From contig CAZCTO010000001.1 of NCBI GenBank assembly GCA_964501725.1, positions 1 through 64,000 of the forward strand: 64,000 nucleotides of DNA, written 5' to 3'. The stretch's first letter is position 1. Each line of letters opens with the position of its first letter. Below, in pieces: positions 16,838-26,049 of the stretch. A program made the translations under genes and the position numbers. Source of the stretch: CAZCTO01 sp964501725. GTDB taxonomy: Bacteria > Bacillota > Clostridia > Saccharofermentanales > Saccharofermentanaceae. The notes under the pieces are model-generated. The model was not told the origin of the DNA and searched no databases. It saw only the letters and a program-made list of their open reading frames with translations.

Positions 16838-18415
16838 CTACTTCGCGTAATCGGTCGCGCGTGTTTCGCGGATGATGTTCACCTTGATTTGACCGGGATA
16901 GTCAAGTTCCTCTTCAATTCTCTTGCAAATTTCTCTTGCTTTAAGAATCATATCAGGGTCACTGACTAATTCCGGTTTTACCATAACCCTGATTTCGCGA
17001 CCGGCTTGAATAGCGTATGATTTCTCGACGCCTTCGAAGCTTGTTGCGATTTCTTCGAGTTTCTGAATACGTTTGATGTACGTCTCTAAATTTTCACGTC
17101 TTGCGCCGGGTCTTGCTGCAGATATAGCATCCGCAGCTGCAACTAAAACCGCAATCGGTGTTTCAGGATCAACATCACCGTGGTGAGATACAATCGCATT
17201 AATGACGACGTTTGATTCTTTATACCTTCTGGCAATATCTCCGCCTAATTCAATATGCGATCCTTCCATTTCAAAATCAGCAGCTTTGCCGATATCGTGC
17301 AATAAACCGCAACGCTTGGCTAATGTAACATCGAGACCAAGTTCTGCAGCCATCATACTGGCAATCCAACACACTTCTATAGAGTGTTGAAGAACATTCT
17401 GCCCGTAGCTCGTCCTGTATCTTAGCTTGCCGAGATATTTAATAATCTCAGGATGCAATCCGATGATGCCTGTGTCAAAAGCAGCACGCTCGCCTTCCAG
17501 CAGTATAGTTTGCGCAACTTCTTTTTTTGCTTTCTGCGCCATCTCCTCAATCCTAGCCGGATGAATTCTTCCATCAACAATCAATTTCTCAATTGTTAAT
17601 CGAGCGATTTCTCTGCGAACGGGATCAAAACTGGAAAGAATAACGGCCTCAGGCGTGTCATCAATGATAAGATCAACTCCTGTAATTGTCTCAATCGCGC
17701 GAATGTTTCTACCCTCACGACCAATAATTCGGCCTTTCATCTCATCATTTGGAAGAGTAACAACGGAAACCGTAACTTCTGAAACATAATCTGAAGCATA
17801 TCTTTGAATCGAATTGACAATAATGTCCTTCGCCTTTTTATCAGCTTCTTCGCGGGTTTTTTCTTCCATTTGTTTTAACAGGGCTGCCATGTCGTGACTG
17901 AATTCCTGTTTGGCTTGATCTAGCACCAGATTTCTTGCGTCATCCACGGCCAGTCCGGATATTTTTTCGAGTTCCAGGACCTTCTGTCTTTCCAGGTCTC
18001 TCGCATGCTCTTCCATCGCCAAAATGTCACTTACGCGCATTTCTAGCGCTGTTTCTTTCTGGTCAATGATATCAAGCTTCTTGTCCAGTGTTTCTTCTTT
18101 TTGCTCAATTCTGTGTCTTTCTTTGGCAAGTTCCGATTTCCTTTCGCGAATGTCTCGATCCAATTCAACCTTCGCCTTTGTAATCTCTTCTTTTGCCTGT
18201 AATAATAATTCTCTTTTTCTGCTTTCAGCTGTTCTTTGAGCCTCACCGACTAACTTCTCAGCATTCGATTCGGTCTTTAAGATTTCTTCCTGAAGTTTCA
18301 ATTGCCGCGAAGAAAAGCCTTTGCGATAATATACTGAAACAAGGAAAACGCTTAACGCGCTAGTAGCTAAAAGTAGAATGACCCACCAGTACCATTCTAT
18401 GGTAACCACCCCCAA
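16838..18415 (-). CDS. rny: Ribonuclease Y
   Basis: Membrane-anchored endoribonuclease that starts mRNA decay in Gram-positive bacteria. The product has one N-terminal membrane helix (WYWWVILLLATSALSVFLV), a long charged coiled coil to about 200, a KH domain with GRIIGREGRNIRAIE, and an HD domain with LQHSIEV, the metal motif LLHDIGKA and SHHGD, in the usual order and length (about 520). The start is uncertain. The frame opens with TTG (18415) GGG GTG and no clear ATG; the GTG at 18409 would also keep the whole membrane helix. A strong promoter lies upstream at 18474-18503. Confidence 0.95.
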   Translation of the reverse strand: MGVVTIEWYWWVILLLATSALSVFLVSVYYRKGFSSRQLKLQEEILKTESNAEKLVGEAQRTAESRKRELLLQAKEEITKAKVELDRDIRERKSELAKERHRIEQKEETLDKKLDIIDQKETALEMRVSDILAMEEHARDLERQKVLELEKISGLAVDDARNLVLDQAKQEFSHDMAALLKQMEEKTREEADKKAKDIIVNSIQRYASDYVSEVTVSVVTLPNDEMKGRIIGREGRNIRAIETITGVDLIIDDTPEAVILSSFDPVRREIARLTIEKLIVDGRIHPARIEEMAQKAKKEVAQTILLEGERAAFDTGIIGLHPEIIKYLGKLRYRTSYGQNVLQHSIEVCWIASMMAAELGLDVTLAKRCGLLHDIGKAADFEMEGSHIELGGDIARRYKESNVVINAIVSHHGDVDPETPIAVLVAAADAISAARPGARRENLETYIKRIQKLEEIATSFEGVEKSYAIQAGREIRVMVKPELVSDPDMILKAREICKRIEEELDYPGQIKVNIIRETRATDYAK

Positions 18416-18473
18416 TATTATATTTTCAAGTTTCGGAATTTATAGTACGAATTTGTTAATAAGCACTTCATAC

Positions 18474-18503
18474 ATTGTAATGATTGAAACTGTCATATGT
18501 CAA
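18474..18503 (-). promoter_or_regulatory. Promoter of rny
   Basis: On the minus strand, a consensus TTGACA (18503-18498) and TACAAT (18479-18474) are separated by 18 bases. The predicted transcription start leaves a leader of roughly 55 bases before rny. Confidence 0.75.
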
Positions 18504-18553
18504 CTCTTTTGGAAATCAAAATAACAATCTTTTGCTTATTGCGCGCTTTAATA

Positions 18554-18590
18554 TGAAAAGACCGATTCCACAACGGTGAAACCGGTCTTC
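18554..18590 (-). terminator. Terminator of the hydrogenase operon
   Basis: On the minus strand, GACCGGTTTCAC and GTGGAATCGGTC pair across a four-base loop, flanked by AA and a short TTTTC run. It lies 23 bases beyond the hydA stop, between hydA and the rny promoter. Confidence 0.85.
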
Positions 18591-18612
18591 AAATTTATAT
18601 AAACAAAGTAAA

Positions 18613-20382
18613 CTATTGATCTACAAGATGATCAGGGTATATTTCTTTGGCCTTATAGTGAGTATGCAGGAGTTCGTGGGCTAAGTGCCCGTTCGGCTCG
18701 CCCAGGTAATCCTTATACAACTGCATAACCTCATGATTCTTGTGGCTCTTTCTCTCAGGCATAACTTGATCTTCCGAGTAAAGAGCTTTGGCACGCTCTG
18801 AGCGGATATCCAAATCCATAAGCGTTTGTGAGGAAACAATCGGCTGCCCGCCGCCGCAAACGCACCCGCCCGAGCAACCCATAATTTCAATAAAGGCGTA
18901 CTGCGGAGCTGTGCCGTCTTTAATGGCATCCAAGAGTTTGCGGGCTCCTGCGGTACTGTGAGCAATAGCAACCTTGAGTTTTTGCCCCGCAATCGTGACC
19001 TCTGCCTCTTTAACGTCCAATGCCACTCCGCGAACGGTAGTATATTCGAAATCCGGAAGATCCTTATCTTCCAAAATATCGGCTACGGTTCTGAGTGCGG
19101 CTTCCATAACACCGCCGGTCGCGCCAAAAATGACACCGGCACCCGTATATTCACCAAAAAGATCCATATCGGGTTGTTCATCGGGAAGTGATGCAAAATC
19201 GATTCCCGCTTCACGAATCATTCGTGCGAATTCTCTTGTTGTCAGAACGACATCAACATCACGATGACCGTCGTGGTTTCTGTGCTCTTCTCTGGATGAT
19301 TCCGTCTTTTTTGAAGTACAAGGCATAATGGAAACAGTGAAAATGTCCTTAGGATCAATTCCTTTGCGTTCAGCGTAATAGCTTTTGATCAGTGCACCTT
19401 CCATCTGGTGCGGAGACTTACAACTTGAGAGGTTCGGGATAAACTCAGGATAATAGAATTCGCAAAAACGAATCCATCCGGGAGAACAAGAAGTAATCAT
19501 CGGAAGAACGCCGCCATCTTTAAGTCTCGAAATCAGTTCATTACCTTCTTCGATGATGGTAAGGTCCGCGCCAAAGTTTGTATCATAAATTTTATCAGCG
19601 CCGAGTCTTCTCATTGCCGCAAACATTTTGCCGGTTGCTCTGGTCCCGATCGGCAGGCCGAATTCTTCACCGATTGCGGCGCGTACCGCAGGCGCTGCCT
19701 GCATAACGACATGTTTTTTGGGGTCTGCGATTGCTGCCCATACCGCTTCTGTCTCTTCTTTTTCGTGAAGAGCTCCGACAGGGCAGGATACAATACACTG
19801 ACCGCAATAGATGCAAGGTGCATCTGCCATGGACACATCATACGCAGGACCGATACTGGTTGAGAATCCGCGATTCAGGAATGAAAGCACGCCGATACTC
19901 TGCTTGTTGCATGCAGACACACAACGTCCGCACTTAATGCATTTACTTCCGTCACGCACGATTGAAAATGAACGATTGTCATAAACTGAAGGACTCTTTT
20001 CTCCTTCAAAAGTTATCTGACGAATCGAATATTCATCGGCTAGAGTTTGGAGTTCGCAATTACGATTCCGTACGCAAGCAAGACAGTCACGATTATGATC
20101 AGAAAGAATCATTTCAAGTGTTGCTTTTCTCGTTTTACGAACAATAGGGCTGTTTGTATGAACGACCATCCCTTCGCTGACGGGCATTACACATGCCGCT
20201 GCGAGCGAACGGGCTTTCTCGATTTCGACAAGACAGACTCTGCAGGCACCTGCAACATTTACTCCGCGAAGATAACAAAGTGTCGGGATCTTTATACCCG
20301 CTCTTCTTGCTGCCTCGAGAACAGTAAACGACGGTGGGACTGAAGTTTTTACTCCGTCTATCGTAAGGTTTACCATATCCAC
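18613..20382 (-). CDS. hydA: [FeFe] hydrogenase catalytic subunit HydA (NADH-linked type)
   Basis: Evolves or takes up H2 at the H-cluster. Domains in order: a [2Fe-2S] plant-type ferredoxin (CRVCLVE near 50-56), the His-Cys [4Fe-4S] segment DHNRDCLACVRNRNC (about 98-112), two ferredoxin clusters (CIKCGRCVSAC; CIYCGQCIVSC), then the H-domain with TSCSPGW, MPCTSKK and MGCSGGCVCGGGQP, which supply the four cluster cysteines. Ser replaces the second Cys of the TSCCPGW form in standard clostridial HydA. Start: AGGAG lies ten bases before the GTG at 20382, chosen over GTG 20391 (too close) and ATG 20376. It is cotranscribed with hydB and hydC, so a trimeric and perhaps electron-bifurcating enzyme is inferred. 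No maturases (HydEFG) are in the window. Confidence 0.93.
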   Translation of the reverse strand: MDMVNLTIDGVKTSVPPSFTVLEAARRAGIKIPTLCYLRGVNVAGACRVCLVEIEKARSLAAACVMPVSEGMVVHTNSPIVRKTRKATLEMILSDHNRDCLACVRNRNCELQTLADEYSIRQITFEGEKSPSVYDNRSFSIVRDGSKCIKCGRCVSACNKQSIGVLSFLNRGFSTSIGPAYDVSMADAPCIYCGQCIVSCPVGALHEKEETEAVWAAIADPKKHVVMQAAPAVRAAIGEEFGLPIGTRATGKMFAAMRRLGADKIYDTNFGADLTIIEEGNELISRLKDGGVLPMITSCSPGWIRFCEFYYPEFIPNLSSCKSPHQMEGALIKSYYAERKGIDPKDIFTVSIMPCTSKKTESSREEHRNHDGHRDVDVVLTTREFARMIREAGIDFASLPDEQPDMDLFGEYTGAGVIFGATGGVMEAALRTVADILEDKDLPDFEYTTVRGVALDVKEAEVTIAGQKLKVAIAHSTAGARKLLDAIKDGTAPQYAFIEIMGCSGGCVCGGGQPIVSSQTLMDLDIRSERAKALYSEDQVMPERKSHKNHEVMQLYKDYLGEPNGHLAHELLHTHYKAKEIYPDHLVDQ

Positions 20383-20428
20383 TATATTCACGCTCCTTCT
20401 TAAACGGTATTCTTAATTCAAAAAACCG

Positions 20429-22231
20429 TTATTTTCTCATTACCGCCTTGAACTTGCAGGTTTCCATGCACGCGCCGCATTTAATACACTTAGAGGCATC
20501 AATAACATATGGTTCCTTACCGATAACACCACTGATACAACCAACCGGACATTTCTTGGCACACATGCTGCATTTTTTACACATTTCAGGATCAATATAG
20601 TATTCGGTAAGTCCTTTGCAAACATGACACCGGCACTTCTTATCCACAACATGCTCAATGTACTCATCTCTGAAATGAGTCATTGTGGAAAGGATCGGAT
20701 TCGCCGCAGTCTGTCCTAAAGCGCAGAGAGAAGCATTCTTCAGAGACGTTGCAATTGTCTCCAATGAAGTCAAATCCTCCAAGGTACCGGTTCCGTCTGT
20801 TATCTTTGTCAATAGCTCATACATACGGGTAGTGCCGATTCTGCAAGGAGTGCACTTACCGCAAGACTCATCAACAGTGAACTCAAGAAAGAACTTTGCG
20901 ATATCAACCATGCACGTATCTTCATCCATTACGATCATACCGCCTGAACCCATCATGGATCCCGCAGCTACAAGGTTGTCGTAATCAATCGGGATGTCCA
21001 AAAGTGATGCGGGTATACATCCGCCGGAGGGACCGCCCGTTTGAACAGCTTTATATGCTTTCCCGTTCGGGATACCGCCGCCTATATCAAAAACGATCTC
21101 ACGAACAGTTGTTCCCATCGGTATTTCCACCAGTCCGACGTTGTTCACTTTTCCGCCGAGTGCAAAAACCTTGGTACCCTTTGATTTCTCGGTTCCGATG
21201 GAGGTAAACCAATCGGCGCCCTTATTGATGATGATCGGTATATTGGCATACGTTTCGACATTGTTCAAAATTGTCGGCTTCCCGAAAAGGCCGCGTACTG
21301 CAGGGAAAGGCGGCCTGGGTGTCGGATTTCCTCTTTTGCCTTCGATTGAACGCATGAGAGCCGTTTCTTCGCCGCAGACAAAAGCACCTGCGCCCAGACG
21401 AATATCCAGATCAAAAGAGAATCCGGATCCGAAAATGTCGTCGCCAAGGAGCTTGTATTCCTTTGCCTGCTTGATTGCGTGCTTAAGTCTCTGAACGGCA
21501 ATCGGGTATTCCGCTCTAACATAAATATATCCCTGGTGTGCTCCGATACAGTATCCTGCAATCGCCATAGCTTCGATAACGCTGTGAGGATCACCTTCGA
21601 GAATGGAACGATCCATAAAAGCGCCCGGATCACCTTCGTCGGCATTGCAACAAACATACTTAGTATCATTTGCGACTTTTGCCGCAAACTCCCATTTGAG
21701 ACCGGTCGGAAAACCTCCGCCTCCTCTTCCGCGCAGACCAGAATTTTTAACTACATTAATTACATCAACAGGATCCCTCTTCTCGGTCAAAATACTGCCG
21801 AGCGCAAGATATCCGTCATTAGCAATATATTCATCGATCTCTTCAGGATTGATCACTCCGCAATTACGGAGCGCAATACGCATCTGTTTATGGAAAAAAC
21901 TACTGTCTTCCGCCGCAAGCGCCGTTGGTGATTCAGGTTCAGATTTGGGAGCCATCAATCGCGTTACATGTCTTCCCTTCAAAAGGTGTTCTGAAACGAT
22001 TTCAGATACATCCCCGGGAGAGACACGATAATACATGACTCCTTCGGGATAAACAACAATGATGGGTCCCTCGGCACACAAGCCGAAACATCCGGTCTTA
22101 ACTACCTTAACTTCAGTTGCCAAACCGTTTTCCGGAAGCAGTTTATCAAACTGTTCTATAATCTTCTGAGAATTGGAAGATGTGCACCCGGTTCCGCAGC
22201 AAACAAGGACATGTGCTCGAAATAGTTCCAT
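20429..22231 (-). CDS. hydB: Hydrogenase NADH-binding subunit HydB (NuoF-like)
   Basis: Flavin subunit that exchanges electrons with NADH. The 600-residue product begins with a thioredoxin-like [2Fe-2S] domain (CCGTGC ... GCFGLC). The NuoF core follows, with GRGGGGFPTGLKW (NADH/FMN site) and CNADEGDPGAFMDRS, an SLBB segment, and the N3-type [4Fe-4S] motif ESCGKCTPCRIGT. The C-terminus has two ferredoxin clusters (CKKCSMCAKKCPVGC; CIKCGACMETC). This plan matches HydB of multimeric [FeFe] hydrogenases rather than complex I. ATG 22231 has AGGAGG six bases upstream and lies one base after the hydC stop; the longer frame would run back into hydC. Confidence 0.93.
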   Translation of the reverse strand: MELFRAHVLVCCGTGCTSSNSQKIIEQFDKLLPENGLATEVKVVKTGCFGLCAEGPIIVVYPEGVMYYRVSPGDVSEIVSEHLLKGRHVTRLMAPKSEPESPTALAAEDSSFFHKQMRIALRNCGVINPEEIDEYIANDGYLALGSILTEKRDPVDVINVVKNSGLRGRGGGGFPTGLKWEFAAKVANDTKYVCCNADEGDPGAFMDRSILEGDPHSVIEAMAIAGYCIGAHQGYIYVRAEYPIAVQRLKHAIKQAKEYKLLGDDIFGSGFSFDLDIRLGAGAFVCGEETALMRSIEGKRGNPTPRPPFPAVRGLFGKPTILNNVETYANIPIIINKGADWFTSIGTEKSKGTKVFALGGKVNNVGLVEIPMGTTVREIVFDIGGGIPNGKAYKAVQTGGPSGGCIPASLLDIPIDYDNLVAAGSMMGSGGMIVMDEDTCMVDIAKFFLEFTVDESCGKCTPCRIGTTRMYELLTKITDGTGTLEDLTSLETIATSLKNASLCALGQTAANPILSTMTHFRDEYIEHVVDKKCRCHVCKGLTEYYIDPEMCKKCSMCAKKCPVGCISGVIGKEPYVIDASKCIKCGACMETCKFKAVMRK

Positions 22232-22232
22232 C

Positions 22233-22721
22233 TTACGCCTCCTTATACTTTGCAATAATTCCGGGAATCTCGTCCGGTGTAAGACGTCCATAGACGTCAT
22301 CATTTACCATAATCACGGGAGCGAGTCCGCAAGCACCTACACACCGGCAGGCAGAAATGGAAAATTTCCTGTCAGGGGTCACATCGCCAGATTTGATTCC
22401 GAGATTCTCTTCGATTTTATCTAGAATTTTCTTGGAACCCTTAACATAACAAGCAGTTCCCAGACAGACACTAATTACGGTATCACCTTTGGGTTTTAAA
22501 GTAAAAAACGAATAAAACGAAACCACTCCGTATACCTCAGCAACGGATATTCCAAGAGTCATCGCCACTTTCTTTTGAACCGGTAATGGTAAAAAACCGT
22601 ATATTTCCTGAGCTTCCTGCAAAGTTGACATTAATGCTTTTTGCCCTTGCCCTTTATTACGGGCAAGAATTTCATCAAGTTTTTCTGCCATCTCTTCCGG
22701 AGTCAATTTAGCATTTTCCAC
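22233..22721 (-). CDS. hydC: Hydrogenase [2Fe-2S] subunit HydC (NuoE-like)
   Basis: The 162-residue thioredoxin-like ferredoxin subunit carries a single [2Fe-2S] cluster between HydB and HydA. The N-terminal helical region (about 1-70) includes YGFLPLPVQKKVA and VYGVVSFYSFFTL. The cluster cysteines are in CLGTAC and CRCVGAC. The start is GTG at 22721 (VENAKLTPEE), ten bases after GGAGG. The frame extends to 22754, but nothing there has a ribosome site. It is the first gene of the hydC-hydB-hydA operon. Confidence 0.93.
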   Translation of the reverse strand: MENAKLTPEEMAEKLDEILARNKGQGQKALMSTLQEAQEIYGFLPLPVQKKVAMTLGISVAEVYGVVSFYSFFTLKPKGDTVISVCLGTACYVKGSKKILDKIEENLGIKSGDVTPDRKFSISACRCVGACGLAPVIMVNDDVYGRLTPDEIPGIIAKYKEA

Positions 22722-22759
22722 AGTTGACTCACCTCCCACAGCGTAGGATATCACGAAAA

Positions 22760-22787
22760 ATAGTATCGCTCAATGTTAAAATGTAAA
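22760..22787 (-). promoter_or_regulatory. Possible promoter of hydCBA
   Basis: On the minus strand, TTTACA (22787-22782) and TACTAT (22765-22760) are 16 bases apart and would give a leader of about 30 bases with room for the hydC ribosome site. The match is modest. Confidence 0.35.
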
Positions 22788-22844
22788 TTATTCGTCGTTT
22801 TTTTATTTTTCTGTTAGATGTAAAAATAATCTGCCATAATTTCA

Positions 22845-22874
22845 TTGAAAACGATTCATACGCAATTGTATGCT
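22845..22874 (+). promoter_or_regulatory. Possible promoter of the RluA-family gene
   Basis: TTGAAA (22845-22850) and TATGCT (22869-22874) with an 18-base spacer lie 32 bases upstream of the start codon. The -10 element is weak. Confidence 0.3.
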
Positions 22875-22906
22875 AAAATTGCATTATTGTAAAAGCGGGG
22901 TTAAAT

Positions 22907-23809
22907 ATGAGGCTGAAATTTCAGATTTCTTCGAATGAAAGCGGTTTGTCCGCGCACGATGTTCTTTCACAAAAGATGAACATGTCCGGAATGATGATTA
23001 AAAAAGTTCGTTTATACGGACACCTTCTTGTAAATGGTATTTCTTCCAGAATGAAAGATCCGGTTTATGAAGGTGACACGATTGAAGCCGTCTATGATCA
23101 TGATACCCCCTCAGCAGAAATTCCGCCTGAATGTACTATTCATATTTACTATCAGGACGAGTGGCTGATTGTATGCGAAAAACCGGCGAATATCGTTACT
23201 CATCCGTCCTGGCAACACATGGATGATTCGCTTATCCAAAGGTTATCACCTAATCGGCTTCATCCCGTTATGCGTTTAGATCGCGAAACATCCGGACTCA
23301 TCATAATAGCCAAAAACGGATATGCTCATCACCTGATCTCTTCTCTTCCGATGGAAAAAGAATATTTGGGAATCGTTTATGGGAATATTATGCCTGCAAA
23401 AGGTACGATTGACCTGCCTATCGGGCGCGCAGATAATTCCATAATGATTCGCGTTGTTAGTGATGAAGGTAAAAGTGCGATAACTCATTATGAAACAATA
23501 AAATCATTTGATCCTCTCGGAATTTCGCTGGTAAGATTTGTTCTTTCAACCGGCCGCTGTCACCAAATACGCGTTCATTGCCGTCATCTTGGTCATCCGA
23601 TTGTTGGCGACGGTTTGTATGGTCCGACTTCGCGTGATTATAAAGATCCTTTTTTTCCCCACATAGAGAACGAAAATCGAATTGACCGTCAGGCATTGCA
23701 CGCAAATAAACTTTCCTTTTTTCACCCGATAACGGGTGAAAAAATGGAATTTGAGAGCCCGCTCCCTGAGGATATGAAATCACTCATCTCTGATACGAAA
23801 GGCCGTTAA
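22907..23809 (+). CDS. RluA-family pseudouridine synthase
   Basis: The 300-residue RNA-modifying enzyme has a short S4-like N-terminus (about 15-70, including MMIKKVRLYGHLLVNG) and the catalytic motif VMRLDRETSGLIIIAKN with the conserved Asp. It also has LPIGRADNSIMIRVV and GRCHQIRVHCRHLGHPIVGDGLYG. It is distinct from the rluD at 14495, so the genome has at least two paralogs. Its target could be rRNA or tRNA; families such as YjbO and YhcT share this architecture and sequence alone does not decide. It lies alone on the plus strand, divergent from the hydrogenase operon and convergent with recN. Confidence 0.88.
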   Translation: MRLKFQISSNESGLSAHDVLSQKMNMSGMMIKKVRLYGHLLVNGISSRMKDPVYEGDTIEAVYDHDTPSAEIPPECTIHIYYQDEWLIVCEKPANIVTHPSWQHMDDSLIQRLSPNRLHPVMRLDRETSGLIIIAKNGYAHHLISSLPMEKEYLGIVYGNIMPAKGTIDLPIGRADNSIMIRVVSDEGKSAITHYETIKSFDPLGISLVRFVLSTGRCHQIRVHCRHLGHPIVGDGLYGPTSRDYKDPFFPHIENENRIDRQALHANKLSFFHPITGEKMEFESPLPEDMKSLISDTKGR

Positions 23810-23873
23810 TTACGGATAATACATTTTTAAATTATTTATAGTTCCAAATAATTCTCAAATATATTAATATCGC

Positions 23874-25562
23874 CTAATCATTCCTTCGAAGTATCATTTG
23901 CTCTGATAAATCCAAAGATTTGGAATCATCGGATTCGCCTGAAAGAAGTCTGGCAACTTCTTTCTTCTTACCATTCGGATCAAGTCGATCAATTATGGTA
24001 ATGGTCCTTTCGTTATCCACTGATTTCGAAATAAAATAGTTATTATCGGCGCCGGCCGCTATTTGAGCCATATGCGTTACACACAAAACTTGTTTGCTCT
24101 TGGCCAGCCGCTTCATCTTCAATGAAACAATCGATGCGGTTTGTCCGGATATTCCTGCATCAATTTCATCAAAGACCAGGGTTTGGATTGAGTCAGTATT
24201 AGACAGAATGGTCTTAATGGCGAGCATAATTCTGGATGCTTCACCCCCGGAGGCTATTTTTTCAAGTGGACGGTCTGGTTCACCCCTGTTGGCCGAGAAC
24301 ATAAAGGCGACATCATCATATCCATTTTTGGAAAAGAACCGGTCTTTAGGTCTTCTTTGTATGGATACAGCAAACGAGGCAGCCTGCATTCCGAGTTCTT
24401 CCATTTCGCGAATAATTTCGCTACTTAGCTCTTCTGCATATCTGACGCGAATCGAATGAATTGTGTCCGCCTTCTCGAGTAGCGTCTTTTCCAGAGACAG
24501 TCTCTGCTTGTGGAGAAACAAGAGCCGGTTCTCGCTTGATTCTAAAGACTCCAGCTCGTTCTTAGCATTCAGAAGATACGAATTCATATCAGTTATAGTC
24601 GTTCCATATTTACTCTTGAATCGATACAGAAGGTCAAGTCGTTTCTCAATATCTTCGAGCGAATAATCTTCATTCTCCATTTCCAGATTGAGACTCGTCA
24701 GATCTGATTCGATTGAATCAAGTTCAAGTATCAAAGAACCCATTCTGTCGGATATATTTCTATACGCGTCTCTGAGACTGGACAGTTCGGAAATCAGTTC
24801 TTCTGCTTCATGCATTTTTGAAAATGCAGAGTGCGAGTCCTCGGAAGAAAAAATGCGATCAAGGGATGAAACGCAGTCCCTGATCTTCACTATCCCGGTG
24901 ATTTGCTTCTTCTTATCATATAGATCCTCTTCTTCTCCGACGTAAAAAGCTGCGCTCTCAATCTCATCAATTTGATAACGAAGAAGTTCTTCTCGCCTTG
25001 ACCGGGAAACAGGATCAGAACCCAACATTTTAATTTCATTGACGCAAAGGACATATTCATTTAACACAGCCGAATACAAATCAATTGCTGCCTGAAGATC
25101 CTCGCCGGAATATCTGTCAAGCATTTCTATGTGTTTGTTTACTTGAAATATCGCCTGCTGATCGTGTTGTCCGTGTATGTCCAGGAAACGTGAACCAATT
25201 CCCTTAAGAACGGAAAGAGGAATCATCGTACCGTTAATTCGAACTATATTACGCCCCTCGGAATGAATCTCGCGTGTCACATAAAGCAAATCGTCTTCAT
25301 CGGGCTCTATTCCCAATGCTTCAAGCTCCGACTTAGAAATAACTGACGATGCATTGTCAAATACACCTTCTACGACAGCACGTTCACATCCGGTTCGGAC
25401 AACCTCTTTGCCCAGGCGCTTACCAATCAATGCCCCAAGAGTATCGATAAGCAGTGATTTCCCCGCGCCGGTTTCGCCGGTGATAACATTCAATCCGGAT
25501 GACGGAGAGAAATCCAATGATTCTATAAGCGCAAAATTGGTTATGTGAAGACGTATGAGCAT
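23874..25562 (-). CDS. recN: DNA repair protein RecN
   Basis: SMC-like ATPase for double-strand break repair. The 562-residue product begins MLIRLHITNFALIESLDF and has Walker A GETGAGKS at about 30-37 and the Q-rich segment DIHGQHDQQ. Two long coiled-coil arms (about 150-360) follow. The C-terminal ATPase half has the signature IASGGEASRIMLAIK, Walker B TLVFDEIDAGISGQTA and the D-loop. Length is normal. The ATG is preceded by AGGA. It is the last gene of nadK-argR-recN; spoIVB and spo0A, the usual next genes in spore-forming Clostridia, are absent. Confidence 0.95.
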   Translation of the reverse strand: MLIRLHITNFALIESLDFSPSSGLNVITGETGAGKSLLIDTLGALIGKRLGKEVVRTGCERAVVEGVFDNASSVISKSELEALGIEPDEDDLLYVTREIHSEGRNIVRINGTMIPLSVLKGIGSRFLDIHGQHDQQAIFQVNKHIEMLDRYSGEDLQAAIDLYSAVLNEYVLCVNEIKMLGSDPVSRSRREELLRYQIDEIESAAFYVGEEEDLYDKKKQITGIVKIRDCVSSLDRIFSSEDSHSAFSKMHEAEELISELSSLRDAYRNISDRMGSLILELDSIESDLTSLNLEMENEDYSLEDIEKRLDLLYRFKSKYGTTITDMNSYLLNAKNELESLESSENRLLFLHKQRLSLEKTLLEKADTIHSIRVRYAEELSSEIIREMEELGMQAASFAVSIQRRPKDRFFSKNGYDDVAFMFSANRGEPDRPLEKIASGGEASRIMLAIKTILSNTDSIQTLVFDEIDAGISGQTASIVSLKMKRLAKSKQVLCVTHMAQIAAGADNNYFISKSVDNERTITIIDRLDPNGKKKEVARLLSGESDDSKSLDLSEQMILRRND

Positions 25563-25572
25563 GTTATCCTGC

Positions 25573-26049
25573 CTAGCTTTCCGCTACAAGTCTTGAATTC
25601 ATATCTTTAATTGTTTGACTCAGAGCTATGGCGTCTTCCGGGCTTGGAGTGGCTACAAATACAGTGTCATCACCGGCAATAGATCCTATAACTCCTTGAA
25701 GATGAATTGAATCCAGTGCAGATGCCGCGGCTTGAGCCATTCCCGGCAATGTTTTAATGACTACCAAATGCATCGCACACTCACTGCTGATTACAGAATG
25801 AGAAAACACAGAAAGCAGTCTACCCGGAGCAGCATCTCCGGTTCTGTCTAAAACACTGTATTTCGACCCGCCGGAAGGTAGTGTAACTTTAATAATTCCT
25901 AAGTCTTTGATATCTCTTGAGACAGTAGCCTGGGTGATAACATATCCCTGTGATTCGAGCTCTCCGACCAGTTCTTCTTGAGTGGATATATTAGCACCCC
26001 TTATCAGACGCAAAATGCTTTCCTGACGGTCATTTTTCGCCATCTTCAT
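25573..26049 (-). CDS. argR: Arginine repressor ArgR/AhrC
   Basis: Hexameric regulator that uses arginine as corepressor for biosynthesis and activates catabolism in some hosts. The 158-residue product has a winged-helix N-terminal domain (ESILRLIRGANISTQEELVGEL, then QATVSRDIKDLGIIKV, where SRDIKDL is the recognition region). The C-terminal oligomerisation and arginine-binding domain contains TLPGMAQAAASALD and GSIAGDDTVFVATPS, with the conserved GDDT arginine-binding aspartates. I chose ATG 26049 because GGGGGAG lies five bases before it; the frame extends into nadK but that part has no ArgR similarity. The start overlaps nadK by 20 bases. A likely target is argGH at 56317. Confidence 0.94.
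   Translation of the reverse strand: MKMAKNDRQESILRLIRGANISTQEELVGELESQGYVITQATVSRDIKDLGIIKVTLPSGGSKYSVLDRTGDAAPGRLLSVFSHSVISSECAMHLVVIKTLPGMAQAAASALDSIHLQGVIGSIAGDDTVFVATPSPEDAIALSQTIKDMNSRLVAES

Noticed and set aside
22745..22773. Alternative hydC promoter TTGAGC-17-TATCCT
   Set aside because: The transcription start would fall at the Shine-Dalgarno site and leave no usable leader.
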